Translations under genes and position numbers: made by a program
Source: Bradyrhizobium viridifuturi
GTDB lineage: Bacteria > Pseudomonadota > Alphaproteobacteria > Rhizobiales > Xanthobacteraceae
NCBI RefSeq assembly: GCF_001238275.1
Contig: NZ_LGTB01000033.1
Location: forward strand, 1 to 64,000
Direction of reading: 5' to 3'
Length of the DNA stretch: 64,000 nt
The notes under the pieces: model-generated
What the model saw: the letters and a program-made list of their open reading frames with translations, nothing else
Database searches by the model: none
Told to the model about the DNA's origin: nothing
Part shown: one piece after another, positions 8,329-17,181 of the stretch
How the letters are laid out: every line of letters begins with the position of its first letter
How positions within the stretch are numbered: the stretch's first letter is position 1

Positions 8329-9114
8329 TCACGCCGCGCGGCGCAGCCAGTCGCGCACGCGCTCGATCAGGTTCTTGCGCGGCGTGGGGTGAACTGCCGA
8401 AGCCACGGGATCGATCTCACGCCCGAATGACGGCGGCTGCTCGGTTGGCGCGGCGCCGACGCCATGCTCGGCCTTCACCGCCTCGCCGGCATCGGCAACG
8501 TCGTACTCCGCCATGACCGGCACCTCGACGGCCACCGCCGCGTCCACGGCCACCGGCGGCTCAGTGACCACGGGCGCTTCAGCGACCACGGGCGCTTCGG
8601 CGACCGGCATCTGCTCGGCCGCGGGCAGGATCGCCCCCTGCCGGTTGCGCCGGCGCTCCGCGGCAGCAAGGCGCAAACGCGCGCGCCGTTCGCGCTCGGC
8701 CAGCGCTGCGGCCTGCAACGCGATCGGTCCGACATTCTCCAGGAACGTGCGCTCATAGCTGCGTGACAGTCGTTCCAGCGCCGCATCGAACGGCAGCCAG
8801 TCGACTTCCTTGATGTCGCTCATCAATTCGCGCACCGGCTTGCCGCCGGCGTCCATGCGCCAGTAGTGCACCACCTTCGAGCGCCCGCCCGAATCGTAGA
8901 CCAGCGTGCCCAGGAATTCGTGCACCTCGACATCGTGGCCGGTTTCTTCCAGCACCTCGCGTTCGGCGGCGTCGCGCGCGGTCTCGCCGTCGTCGAGCTT
9001 GCCCTTCGGCAGCACCCATTCGTTGCGCTTGCGCAGGCGCACGACGGCGATGCGCGGCGGGCTCTCCCGCCGCAGCACAATGCCTCCCGCCGCCAGCACA
9101 GGCGTCCGCGCCAT
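8329..9114 (-). CDS. Nudix hydrolase with long Ala/Val/Glu-rich C-terminal tail
   Basis: About 261 residues from the ATG at 9114 (MARTPVLAAGGIVLRR). The Nudix box is complete: GKLDDGETARDAAEREVLEE followed by TG. Nudix enzymes split nucleoside diphosphates linked to another group; this one resembles the bacterial diadenosine-polyphosphate or mutator-like branch, but the substrate cannot be read from sequence. After about residue 140 the protein becomes helical and Arg-rich, then low complexity with repeated AEAPVV/TEPPV units, ending in an Arg-rich segment. The stop abuts the convergent regulator gene with no gap. Confidence 0.85.
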   Translation of the reverse strand: MARTPVLAAGGIVLRRESPPRIAVVRLRKRNEWVLPKGKLDDGETARDAAEREVLEETGHDVEVHEFLGTLVYDSGGRSKVVHYWRMDAGGKPVRELMSDIKEVDWLPFDAALERLSRSYERTFLENVGPIALQAAALAERERRARLRLAAAERRRNRQGAILPAAEQMPVAEAPVVAEAPVVTEPPVAVDAAVAVEVPVMAEYDVADAGEAVKAEHGVGAAPTEQPPSFGREIDPVASAVHPTPRKNLIERVRDWLRRAA

Positions 9115-9169
9115 CTCGTATCCATCAGGTTTGCGATTTAGGATCGTCGCACGACGATCCCGCACATTC

Positions 9170-9220
9170 TAAAGCATGATCGCGAAAAGTGGAAACCGCT
9201 TTTCATGCTCAAACAATGGG
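9170..9220. repeat. short palindromic intergenic repeat
   Basis: AAAGCATGATCGCGAAAAGTGG followed by its partial complement (CCGCTTTTCATGCT). From memory this motif is a recurrent intergenic element in rhizobial genomes. It sits upstream of the Nudix gene and overlaps the 3' side of the phosphatidylserine decarboxylase region. Confidence 0.45.
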
Positions 9221-9238
9221 CCGATTGCGCACGCGAGA

Positions 9239-10144
9239 TCACATTGCAGGCTTGCGCAACAAAGGTTCGCCGCATTTGATCCGCGTTCCCTCGACGACAT
9301 TGTCGCAGAACTCGAAATTGTCAGGCGCGAGCGCGATGATGGTCGAACCATGCTCGAACCAGCCGAGTTCGTCGCCCTTCTTCACATGCGCGTCACAGGG
9401 AAAGTCCACCGGCCCGCGCGACTGCGCGTTCAGCGTGACGTCGAGGAAATGCAGGCGAAGGCTCGCCACCAGGATCGCGGCGACCGGAACCAGGGTCAGC
9501 GCCTCGCCGGTCGGAAGCTTCCCGCGCAGCACCGCGCGCTCGTTCTTGCAGAACAGCCGCTCGACCCGCTTCAGCGCGATCGGATTGACGTTCCAGACGT
9601 CGCCATGGATGAACGTCACCTTGTCGATGGCAAGGTCATACGGCGCGTGGAAGCGGTGATACATGCTCGAGGTCAGCCGCAGCGTCACGAAGCGGCCGTT
9701 GCGGTGCTGCTCGACCAGCGCCGGATCGCCGAGCAGGTCGAGCAGCGAATAGGGCGCGCCCTTGACCTGGAACAATTGCCCGTCCTCAATCCGGCCATGG
9801 GCGCCGATGATCGCATCCGATGGGCTCGCGATGATGGCGGGATCGGCCGCCGCCGGGCGCAGGCCCGGCTTCAGCTCACGGGTAAAGCAATCGTGCAAAC
9901 TCTCGAATTCGGTCTTCTTCGCTTCCGACAGGTCGAGGTCGGAGAACAGCTTCCAGCAGGCGATCGAGGCATCGCGCACCAAGGGGTTCTCGATCTTGGA
10001 GAACCAACCCATGAAGCGGGTCAGCGCGGCCCGCGGAATCCGGTTGGTGAGCAGGAAATTGAGGTCCTCCTGCTGGGTAAATGCCGAGATCAGGCCCTTG
10101 ACTGTCATGAATTTGTTAGGTGCCGAGGCTAGCGCTTCTGTCAT
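9239..10144 (-). CDS. psd: phosphatidylserine decarboxylase
   Basis: 301 residues from the ATG at 10144, which has AAGG about ten bases upstream. The pyruvoyl-enzyme features are present: SPSD near residue 110, YHRFHAP near 162-168, and the self-cleavage motif HGST with Ser about 267 that becomes the pyruvoyl group. It converts phosphatidylserine to phosphatidylethanolamine at the inner membrane. The sequence belongs to the longer Psd branch (E. coli-like) rather than the short Sinorhizobium type. Its start overlaps the start of the divergent aminotransferase. PmtA, which methylates phosphatidylethanolamine, is encoded 2.8 kb away. Confidence 0.85.
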   Translation of the reverse strand: MTEALASAPNKFMTVKGLISAFTQQEDLNFLLTNRIPRAALTRFMGWFSKIENPLVRDASIACWKLFSDLDLSEAKKTEFESLHDCFTRELKPGLRPAAADPAIIASPSDAIIGAHGRIEDGQLFQVKGAPYSLLDLLGDPALVEQHRNGRFVTLRLTSSMYHRFHAPYDLAIDKVTFIHGDVWNVNPIALKRVERLFCKNERAVLRGKLPTGEALTLVPVAAILVASLRLHFLDVTLNAQSRGPVDFPCDAHVKKGDELGWFEHGSTIIALAPDNFEFCDNVVEGTRIKCGEPLLRKPAM

Positions 10145-11807
10145 GGAAACATCCCTTCCGATTCTCTCGCTGTCCGCCGCCGCACTTGCCGGCGCCGCCG
10201 CAGCTTTCCCCAAAATTCAGGCCCGCATCGCGCTGTCGCGCGCCAAGCACCGCTCGCTGACCGGACATTCCAAGATGTCCAAGATGGTGGCGCGCATGGT
10301 GCCGCACTACGAATTCGGCATCGACGAGTTCTTCTGCTCCGACGGAGCGCCGAAGGACATCGCGATGCAGCGACAGGACGGCTTCTTCCGCCTCGCCGGC
10401 CTCTATCAGGATCGCTACCCGAAGGGCCGCGCGCTCACCACCGAGGTGACGGAGCGGATCTCCGACCTGCAGTTCACCGAAAGCTACCGCGTGCCGTTCC
10501 AGTACAGCCGCCTGGTGCGCGAGCATCTCGGCACCTCGGCCTTCGTCGAGGCTTCCCGCGGCGTCACCGTCACCGATGTCGACGGCAATGTGTCCTACGA
10601 CCTGACCGGCTCCTACGGGGTCAACATCTTCGGCAACGACTTCTACAAGGAGTGCATCGCCGAGGGTGAGAAGCGCGCCCATGCGCTGGGTCCGGTGCTC
10701 GGCCCCTACCACCCTGTTATCGCCGACAACGTCAAGCGCCTGACCGAGCTCTCCGGCCTCGACGAGGTCTCGTTCCACATGTCCGGCACCGAGGCCGTGA
10801 TGCAGGCGGTGCGGCTCGCGCGCTACCACACCAAGCGCACGCACCTCGTGCGCTTCGCCGGCAGCTATCACGGCTGGTGGGGCGAGGTGCAGCCCGGCGT
10901 CGGCAATCCGGTGTCGCCGCACGAGACCTACACGCTCGCCGACATGTCGGAGAAGACGCTGCACGTGCTGCGCACCCGCAAGGACATCGCCTGCGTGCTG
11001 GTCAATCCGTTGCAGGCGCTGCACCCGAACTCCAACGCGCCCGGCGATTCCGCGCTGGTCGATTCGTCGCGCTCGTCGAAATACGACCGCGCCGCCTACA
11101 CCGAATGGCTGAAGAGGCTGCGCGAGGTCTGCACCGAGCGCGGCATCGTCCTGATCTTCGACGAGGTGTTCGTCGGCTTCCGTCTCGCCGCCGGCGGCGC
11201 CCAGGAATATTTCGGCGTCAAGGCCGACATGGTGACCTATGGCAAGAGCCTTGCCGGCGGCCTTCCGGTCGGCGTGGTGTGCGGCCGCAGGGACCTGATG
11301 CGCCGCTTCCGCGACGACCGCCCCGCCGACATCTGCTTCGCCCGCGGCACCTTCAACTCGCATCCCTATGTGATGACGGCGATGGACGAGTTTTTGAGCC
11401 GGCTCGCGAGCCCGAACTTCCGCTCGATCTACAACGGGCTGGACGAGACCTGGAACGGCCGCGCCAAGGCCCTCAACGACCGCCTCGCGGCCGCGGACCT
11501 GCCGGTTCGTGTCGGCAACATCTCGTCGATCTGGACGGTCTATTACACCGAGCCGTCCCGCTACAATTGGATGCTGCAATACTACCTGCGCGCCGAGGGA
11601 CTGGCGCTGAGCTGGGTCGGCACCGGCCGCCTGATCTTCACCCTGAATTACACCGACGCCGACTTCGCCGAGGTCAGCGATCGTTTCGTCGCGGCCGCCG
11701 AGAAGATGAAGCGCGACGGCTGGTGGTGGCACAAGGAAGGCGTCACCAACAAGAACATCAAGCGGCAGATCCTGAAGGAGATGGTCGCTGTGAAGTTCGG
11801 GCGCTGA
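10143..11807 (+). CDS. class III PLP aminotransferase (glutamate-1-semialdehyde aminomutase-like)
   Basis: 554 residues if it starts at 10143. It carries SGTEA (about 214-218), YHGWWG (242-247), FDEVFVGFR with cofactor-binding Asp 340, and GKSLAGG with the Schiff-base Lys about 368. It resembles glutamate-1-semialdehyde aminomutases and the aminotransferase domains of lipopeptide synthases, but has about 100 extra N-terminal residues. These open with a hydrophobic stretch (LPILSLSAAALAGAAAAF) that could anchor it in the membrane. The start has a poor ribosome site and overlaps the psd start by two bases; a later ATG, such as the one opening MSKMVARMV, is possible. An unusual lipid-related amine transfer is inferred from the neighbours only. 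Confidence 0.75.
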   Translation: METSLPILSLSAAALAGAAAAFPKIQARIALSRAKHRSLTGHSKMSKMVARMVPHYEFGIDEFFCSDGAPKDIAMQRQDGFFRLAGLYQDRYPKGRALTTEVTERISDLQFTESYRVPFQYSRLVREHLGTSAFVEASRGVTVTDVDGNVSYDLTGSYGVNIFGNDFYKECIAEGEKRAHALGPVLGPYHPVIADNVKRLTELSGLDEVSFHMSGTEAVMQAVRLARYHTKRTHLVRFAGSYHGWWGEVQPGVGNPVSPHETYTLADMSEKTLHVLRTRKDIACVLVNPLQALHPNSNAPGDSALVDSSRSSKYDRAAYTEWLKRLREVCTERGIVLIFDEVFVGFRLAAGGAQEYFGVKADMVTYGKSLAGGLPVGVVCGRRDLMRRFRDDRPADICFARGTFNSHPYVMTAMDEFLSRLASPNFRSIYNGLDETWNGRAKALNDRLAAADLPVRVGNISSIWTVYYTEPSRYNWMLQYYLRAEGLALSWVGTGRLIFTLNYTDADFAEVSDRFVAAAEKMKRDGWWWHKEGVTNKNIKRQILKEMVAVKFGR

Positions 11808-11857
11808 GGCCTGGCGCCGTCCCTTCGCTGCCTTACACCGCTCTTGCCCTTCCTTCG

Positions 11858-12074
11858 CCTCCCCCGCCTGCGGGGGAGGCCGGGTCGCATCGTTAGATGC
11901 GATCCGGGTGGGGGCTCTCTCCTCGCGATGAGTGTCGCAAGCGGCGACACCCCCACCCCAGCCCTCCCCCGCAAGCGGGAGAGGGAGCGCAGTCCCGTTA
12001 TGGCCAGCAGCGCGGCGTAAGATCTTCACGAGAGCCCCAAGAACGGTGATGCCCGGGACAAGCCCGGGCATCAC
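11858..12074. repeat. palindromic intergenic repeats
   Basis: Two elements lie in the gap after the aminotransferase. The first (11858-11995) is built from CCTCCCCCGC...GCGGGGGAGG and a second CTCCCCCGCAAGCGGGAG hairpin, a REP-like type. The second (12046-12074) is a perfect 12-base inverted repeat, GTGATGCCCGGG and its complement, with a five-base loop. Both types recur elsewhere in this window (for example near 34983 and 63610). No gene is evident in 11808-12101. Confidence 0.7.
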
Positions 12075-12101
12075 GCAGTTGGAAGACGCTGGGAGCAACG
12101 A

Positions 12102-12719
12102 TCAGGCGTGCTTGACGTGCTTCTCGAGGCCCGGATCGATCAGCTCGCCCTTCATCAGGAACAACGGCGCCTTGTGATAGAGCTTCAGGTCGTGGAACGG
12201 GTCGGTGATGATCTTGGTCATCCAGACGAGGCCGGTTTCGACGTCGCGGATGAAGAACAGATGGATGGTGCGGAACAAGAGGCCGCCGATGCCGACCACG
12301 AGCCAGATCTTGGCCACCTGGCGGGTGAAGTCGCCCATCGTGACCCAGGGCTTGAACAGGCCGAACAGGGTCGGATCGAAATACAGCACCATCGGCGACA
12401 GCGCCCAGATCGCCATCAGCACGACCTTGCGCTGCAGATTGTAGCCGACCTTGATGTCTTCCTTGTGCTCGTGGGTCGCCTGGTTGACGTGGTCATACCC
12501 CTTCGGCTCGAAGAAGAAGTGACCGGCCTGCCGCGAGGTCATCGAGACCAGCCAGCCGACCAGCGCCGACACGACCGGATCGAAGAACAGCATCACATAG
12601 GCGAACAGGAAGCTCAGGGCGCTGACGAAGTGCAGGCTCTGGTTGATCCGGCTGTGATGGTAGAAGCGATGGTCATCCCAGCGCTGGGTACGCAGCTCTT
12701 GCAGAAAATTCTTGATCAT
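12102..12719 (-). CDS. Mpo1/DUF962-like membrane protein
   Basis: 205 residues from the ATG at 12719 (GGGGGAA upstream). The N-terminal half has FYHHSRINQSLHFVSALSF, a hydrophobic helix, then SRQAGHFFFEPKGYDH. This pattern of His residues between membrane helices matches the Mpo1 (DUF962) family, whose yeast member is an Fe(II)-dependent dioxygenase of 2-hydroxy fatty acids in sphingolipid breakdown. Two or three further hydrophobic segments follow, making this longer than typical members. Context with Psd, PmtA and a glycosyltransferase supports a role in lipid or fatty-acid modification. The assignment rests on motif resemblance. Confidence 0.55.
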   Translation of the reverse strand: MIKNFLQELRTQRWDDHRFYHHSRINQSLHFVSALSFLFAYVMLFFDPVVSALVGWLVSMTSRQAGHFFFEPKGYDHVNQATHEHKEDIKVGYNLQRKVVLMAIWALSPMVLYFDPTLFGLFKPWVTMGDFTRQVAKIWLVVGIGGLLFRTIHLFFIRDVETGLVWMTKIITDPFHDLKLYHKAPLFLMKGELIDPGLEKHVKHA

Positions 12720-12960
12720 TGGTTCCCCCAACATCTTTCGGGACAGGATCTACAGGGATTCGATGTATCGCGTGTGACATCATCATAATGACATATGACA
12801 ATGCGGAGCGACACCTTGACGCGACTGGAGCAGGGTCTCGCCTCATCCCGGAGATTTGCGGGGATGAGGCGGAGAGATCGTAGCCTCCCGGTTTGCGGCG
12901 CGCTGTGCGCCACCTCACCCGGAGGACCGGCGGACTGGGCCGCCTCTTTGCGCCGCCTCT

Positions 12961-13650
12961 TTACGCCGCCTTGGCGACGTCCGCCTTGCGGAAGCGGACC
13001 AGCGAGAAATGGCCGAGCGGCGGGATCAGGCGGCGCTCCGCGAGCTCCATGCCGCGCGCGCCGGCGAGCCATTTGGTGTAGCGCGACCAGGCGAACTCGG
13101 CGGTGCGGAAACCGAGCGGGCGCACCACCGGCTGCAGCTTCTGCTCGATGAAACGGCGGACGCCGGCATCGGCGCTGACCCGGGTCAGGATGATCAATTC
13201 GCCGCCCGGACGCACCACGCGGGCGAATTCATCGAGGGCGGCTTCCGGGTTCGGCACCGCCGAGAGCACGTACTGCGCCATCACCACGTCGAACGAATTG
13301 TCGGGGAATTCGAGCTTCTCGGCATCCATCACCGCAAGCCCCTCGACATTCTTCAGGCCCTGCTCGGTGACCCGCTTCTTGGCCTTCTCGAGCATCGCCT
13401 CGGAAATGTCGGTGCCGAAGATACGCACGTTCTGGCTATAGAGCGGCAGCGAGATGCCGGTGCCGACGCCGACCTCGAGCACCCGGCCGCCGATCTTGTT
13501 GGTGGCCTGGATCGCGGCCTGCCGGCCCTTGCTGAAGACGCCGCCGAACACGAGGTCGTAGATCGGCGCCCAGCGGTCATAGGCCTGCTCGACCGTTTCG
13601 CGGTCGAAGTCCATGGAACGGTCGGCGCCCAGCTTGATGATTTCAGCCAT
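12961..13650 (-). CDS. pmtA: phosphatidylethanolamine N-methyltransferase, PmtA type
   Basis: 229 residues. It has the SAM motif VLEVGVGTGISLPLY (about 55-70), the acidic loop IFGTDISEAML, and VVMAQYVLSAVPNPE. The opening YDRWAPIYDLVFGGVFSKGR is characteristic of the Rhodobacter/Bradyrhizobium PmtA class. The enzyme makes phosphatidylcholine by methylating phosphatidylethanolamine, using SAM at the membrane surface. Bradyrhizobium carries several Pmt enzymes with different substrate preference, so this copy may do only one methylation step. It lies 33 bp from the glycosyltransferase on the same strand and is probably cotranscribed with it. Confidence 0.8.
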   Translation of the reverse strand: MAEIIKLGADRSMDFDRETVEQAYDRWAPIYDLVFGGVFSKGRQAAIQATNKIGGRVLEVGVGTGISLPLYSQNVRIFGTDISEAMLEKAKKRVTEQGLKNVEGLAVMDAEKLEFPDNSFDVVMAQYVLSAVPNPEAALDEFARVVRPGGELIILTRVSADAGVRRFIEQKLQPVVRPLGFRTAEFAWSRYTKWLAGARGMELAERRLIPPLGHFSLVRFRKADVAKAA

Positions 13651-13683
13651 AGATAGTCTCTCGTCTTTCGTTCGATTGAGCTG

Positions 13684-14739
13684 TTAATTCGGAACCGCAC
13701 TGCGGCCGGCGACGCGGCGGGCGGGCCGCGGCGCGCGGCTCGGCTGCAACGTGGCCAGATTGCCGATGAACTGACGCGCACTGTTTTCCCAGGAACGCTC
13801 CAACGCAAAATTGCGGCAGTCGGCGCGCGACATGTTCAGCGCGCGCAGGCAGGCGCTGCGCAGATCATTGTCGATCGCGCCGATCGGATGATCCGCGATG
13901 ACGTCCTTCGGGCCGGTGACCGGGAACGCCGCGACCGGCGTGCCGCAGGCCAGCGCCTCGAGCTGCACGACGCCGAAGGTGTCGGTCAGGCTCGGGAACA
14001 CGAAGACGTCGGCGGCGGCGAGGTGCGAGGTCAAATCCTGGCCCTTCTTCTCGCCAAGAAAGATCGCGTCGGGATATTTCTGTTCCAGCGCCGCCCTCTG
14101 CGGGCCGTCGCCGACCACGACCTTGGAGCCCGGCAGGTCCAGCGACAGGAAGGCGTCGAGGTTCTTCTCCACCGCGACGCGGCCCATCGTCATGAAGATC
14201 GGCCGCGGCAGGCCGAGCACGGCCGGCTGATCCGGATTGAATATCCTGGTGTCGACGCCGCGGGTCCAGAAGCCGAGCCGGCGGAAGCCGCGCTCGGCAA
14301 GCTCCGACCGCAGCGAGTCGGTCGCGACCATGGTCATCGAGCCCGCCGCATGGAAGTGCCGCAGCACGGCGTAGCCGACGCTGTCGGGAATTCCGGTGCG
14401 CACCGAAACATATTCCGGGAAGCGCGTCGTATAGGACGTGGTGAAGGCGAGCTTGTTGCGATGGCAATAGCCGCGCACCGCCCAGCCGATCGGCCCTTCG
14501 GTCGCGATGTGGATCGCCTCGGGCGCGGCCTCCTCGATCCGGCGCGCGATCTCGCGCCGGTTCGGCAGCGCCATCCGCAGCCCCGGATAGGTCGGCACAC
14601 CGACCGAACGGAAGCCGTCGGGAGTGAGGAATTCGATCTCGGCGCCGAGTGCCGCTGCGCTGCGCGCAAGCGACGTCAGCGTCCGGACCACGCCGTTGAC
14701 TTGCGGATGCCAGGCATCGGTCGCAACGAGTATGCGCAT
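13684..14739 (-). CDS. GT4-family glycosyltransferase
   Basis: 351 residues with two Rossmann-like halves. The N-terminal half opens RILVATDAWHPQVNGVVRTL. The C-terminal donor site includes FMTMGRVAVEKNLDAFL and FVFPSLTDTFGVVQLEALA, the GT4 E-x7-E region with Asp at the first position. Close relatives are annotated as alpha-mannosyltransferases or SqdX/PimB-like enzymes that glycosylate lipid acceptors. Its position directly upstream of pmtA suggests a glycolipid acceptor, by inference. The last 20 residues are basic and rich in Arg and Pro. Confidence 0.75.
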   Translation of the reverse strand: MRILVATDAWHPQVNGVVRTLTSLARSAAALGAEIEFLTPDGFRSVGVPTYPGLRMALPNRREIARRIEEAAPEAIHIATEGPIGWAVRGYCHRNKLAFTTSYTTRFPEYVSVRTGIPDSVGYAVLRHFHAAGSMTMVATDSLRSELAERGFRRLGFWTRGVDTRIFNPDQPAVLGLPRPIFMTMGRVAVEKNLDAFLSLDLPGSKVVVGDGPQRAALEQKYPDAIFLGEKKGQDLTSHLAAADVFVFPSLTDTFGVVQLEALACGTPVAAFPVTGPKDVIADHPIGAIDNDLRSACLRALNMSRADCRNFALERSWENSARQFIGNLATLQPSRAPRPARRVAGRSAVPN

Positions 14740-14877
14740 CGCAGGAGACCCAAATCGTTAATCTTGATTCTGCTCGCACGACGTTCTGACATGGATGTTT
14801 CAAACGTATGACGTCATCGAAATGTTAGGTTGTTTTTCACGGCAAACGGCCGGTTTTTCGTGTAACATGACAGACAG

Positions 14878-16260
14878 ATGTCAGAGCAGAGCGAACATCC
14901 CGGCACCACGCGCCGCAGGCTCAGACGGCGAAACTCGTCGCTCCTGATCCTTGCGGTCGGCATCCTTGTGTTTGGCGCCGCCGCCGGCGCGCTGTCCTAC
15001 GCGTTGCGTCCAGTGACGCTGACGATCGCCGTCGGCCCGACCGGCAGCGACGACATCAAGCTCATCCAGGGCTTCGCGCAGGCGTTTGCCCGCGACGGGA
15101 GCGCGGTGCGATTGAAGCCGGTCCCGACGCAAGGCGCCGCCGAAAGCATCGCGCTGTTCACCGCCAACAAGGTCGATCTCGCGGTGGTGCGCGGCGATCT
15201 CAGCCTGCCGGCGAGCGCCGAGTCGGTTGCGGTCCTGCGCAAGAACGTCGTCGTGCTGTGGGCACCGTCGGGCGGCAAGGGCAAGCAGCGGCCTGCGAAG
15301 ATCAAGAGCATCGACGATCTTGCCGGTCACAAGGTCGGCGTGATCGGCAGCACCCAGGCCAACGTCACGCTGCTGCGCGTGATCCTGACCGAGTCCGGCG
15401 TCAACCCGGACAAGGTCGCGGTCAGCCAGTTCGCCGTCAACAAGGCAGCGGACCTCGCGCGCGATCCATCGCTCGACGCCTACATGACCGTCGGTCCGCT
15501 CAACAGCAAGGTCACGGCGGATGCGATCGCCGCGACGGCGGCCGCGCGCGGCGAGCCGAAATTCATTCCGATCGAGGTCTCCGAAGCGATCGCGCAGAAG
15601 CATCCGCTTTACGCATCGGAAGAGATCGCCGGCAGCATCTTCTCCTCGTCGCCGGCACGCCCCGAGGACAAGGTCGAGACCGTCAGCGTCAATCACCTGA
15701 TCATCGCGCAGCACAATTTGCACGAGGCGACCGTCGGCACGCTGGACCGGCAGCTGTTTACGCAGCGCCTCCAGGTCGCGCGCGACCTGCCGGCGGCGGC
15801 CAAGATCGAGAAGCCGGACACCGACAAGGACGCCGCATTGCCGGCACACCAGGGCGCCGCCGCCTATATCGACGGCACCGAGCGCACCTTCCTCGAGAAA
15901 TACTCCGACTACATCTGGGGCGGCATCCTGCTGATCTCCGGCTTCGGCTCGGCCGGCGCCTGGCTGCGCCACCACATGAAGCGCGACGAGCGCGAGCAAT
16001 ACATCACCCATCGCGACAATCTGCTGACGCTGATCTCGCGCGTACGCAGCGCCGAGACGCCGGAGCAACTCGCGGCGATGCAGGGCGATGCCGACGCATT
16101 GCTGCGCGAGGCGCTCGATTGCTACGACGACGGCGCGATCGAGGAAGGCGATCTGTCGGCGATCGGGCTGACGCTCGAGCAATTCCATCACGCCGTCTCC
16201 GATCGCCGAGCCGTGATCGGCGGCGACCGGACGGGGCTGCCGAGGATGCGCACCGGCTAG
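14878..16260 (+). CDS. TAXI-family TRAP solute receptor with C-terminal membrane helix
   Basis: 460 residues. After a basic N terminus there is a membrane anchor (LLILAVGILVFGAAAGALSY). A periplasmic TAXI-type binding domain follows (VTLTIAVGPTGSDDIKLIQG, LAGHKVGVIGSTQANVTLL). A second hydrophobic helix lies near 345-360 (YIWGGILLISGFGSAGAWL), and about 95 cytoplasmic residues of helical character complete the protein. Ordinary TAXI receptors are free periplasmic proteins working with DctQM-type permeases; no permease is encoded nearby. This two-helix arrangement suggests a signalling or scaffold role for a TAXI domain. Confidence 0.75.
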   Translation: MSEQSEHPGTTRRRLRRRNSSLLILAVGILVFGAAAGALSYALRPVTLTIAVGPTGSDDIKLIQGFAQAFARDGSAVRLKPVPTQGAAESIALFTANKVDLAVVRGDLSLPASAESVAVLRKNVVVLWAPSGGKGKQRPAKIKSIDDLAGHKVGVIGSTQANVTLLRVILTESGVNPDKVAVSQFAVNKAADLARDPSLDAYMTVGPLNSKVTADAIAATAAARGEPKFIPIEVSEAIAQKHPLYASEEIAGSIFSSSPARPEDKVETVSVNHLIIAQHNLHEATVGTLDRQLFTQRLQVARDLPAAAKIEKPDTDKDAALPAHQGAAAYIDGTERTFLEKYSDYIWGGILLISGFGSAGAWLRHHMKRDEREQYITHRDNLLTLISRVRSAETPEQLAAMQGDADALLREALDCYDDGAIEEGDLSAIGLTLEQFHHAVSDRRAVIGGDRTGLPRMRTG

Positions 16261-16374
16261 AGCCGCACACGCCGATTGCACCGAGAGCAATGTGCACCGA
16301 GAGCAATGTTTGGATTGCGCGTGCCTGCGCACGTGGCCATGTATGAGTACGACCACAACGCTCTGCACGACACC

Positions 16375-17156
16375 ATGATCACGTCCATCATTGCTGACCT
16401 GCCCGCGCCGTTCGTGCTCGCGGTCGCGCTCGCCGGCGTTTTCCTGATCGCGTTCATGAAGGGCGCGTTCGGCGGCGGCTTTGCCATCGTCGGCATTCCG
16501 CTGCTTTCGCTGGCGATGGATCCGATCGCGGCCGGCGCGCTGCTCGCGCCGCTGTTCGTGGTGATGGACATCACGGCGCTGCGGTTCTGGCGCCCCAATA
16601 CATGGTCGCGGGTCGACCTCGCGATGCTGCTGCCCGCGCTCGTCGTCGGCATCGGCCTCGGCTATTTCGTGCTGCGCGATCTCGACCGGCATGCGTCGAG
16701 ATCGTGATGGGCCTGGTGACGCTGGTGTTCGCCGCGCTGTGGTTCATCGGCGGCGGCGAGATCAAGCCGCGTCCGCGCTCGACCATCAAGGCCACCTTCG
16801 CCGGGCTCTCCTCCGGCGTCACCACGATGGTCGCGCACTCCGGCGGGCCGCCGCTTGCGATCTATCTGCTGCCGCTCGGCATGTCGAAGGCACTCTACGC
16901 CGGCACCACCAGCCTGTTCTTCACGGTCGGCAACCTCCTGAAGGCAGGCCCCTGGCTGGTGCTCGCGACGCCGTCGCGGAGCCTATGGATGCTGATGGCG
17001 CTGTGCGTGCCGGCCGTGCCGGTCGGGGTCTGGGCCGGCTGGCGGCTGCACGAGCGCCTCGACCAGCGTGCGCTGTACCGCCTCTGCTACGCCATCCTCG
17101 TCGTCACCGCGGCCAAGCTGCTGTGGGACGGATTGGCCGGATACATTCACCTCTGA
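16375..17156 (+). pseudogene. TauE/SafE sulfite-exporter-family permease, frameshifted
   Basis: The first frame from the ATG at 16375 encodes two or three membrane helices with the family motif MKGAFGGGFAIVGIPLLSL. The second frame resumes VEIVMGLVTLVFAALWF and runs through SSGVTTMVAHSGGPPLAIYL to the stop at 17156. One base added near 16694 (DRHA-VEIV) restores one protein of about 260 residues with the usual eight helices. The family exports sulfite or organosulfonates; the substrate here is unknown. An error-type deletion is as likely as true inactivation. A small 16-base tandem duplication (TGCACCGAGAGCAATG) lies just upstream at about 16277-16310. Confidence 0.8.
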
Positions 17157-17181
17157 ACGTTGCCGGCGTTGTTGCCTCTCG

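Noticed and set aside
10116..12098. 660-codon minus-strand frame opposite the aminotransferase
   Set aside because: Runs antisense over a gene with a full PLP-enzyme motif set; its own translation has no recognisable motif.
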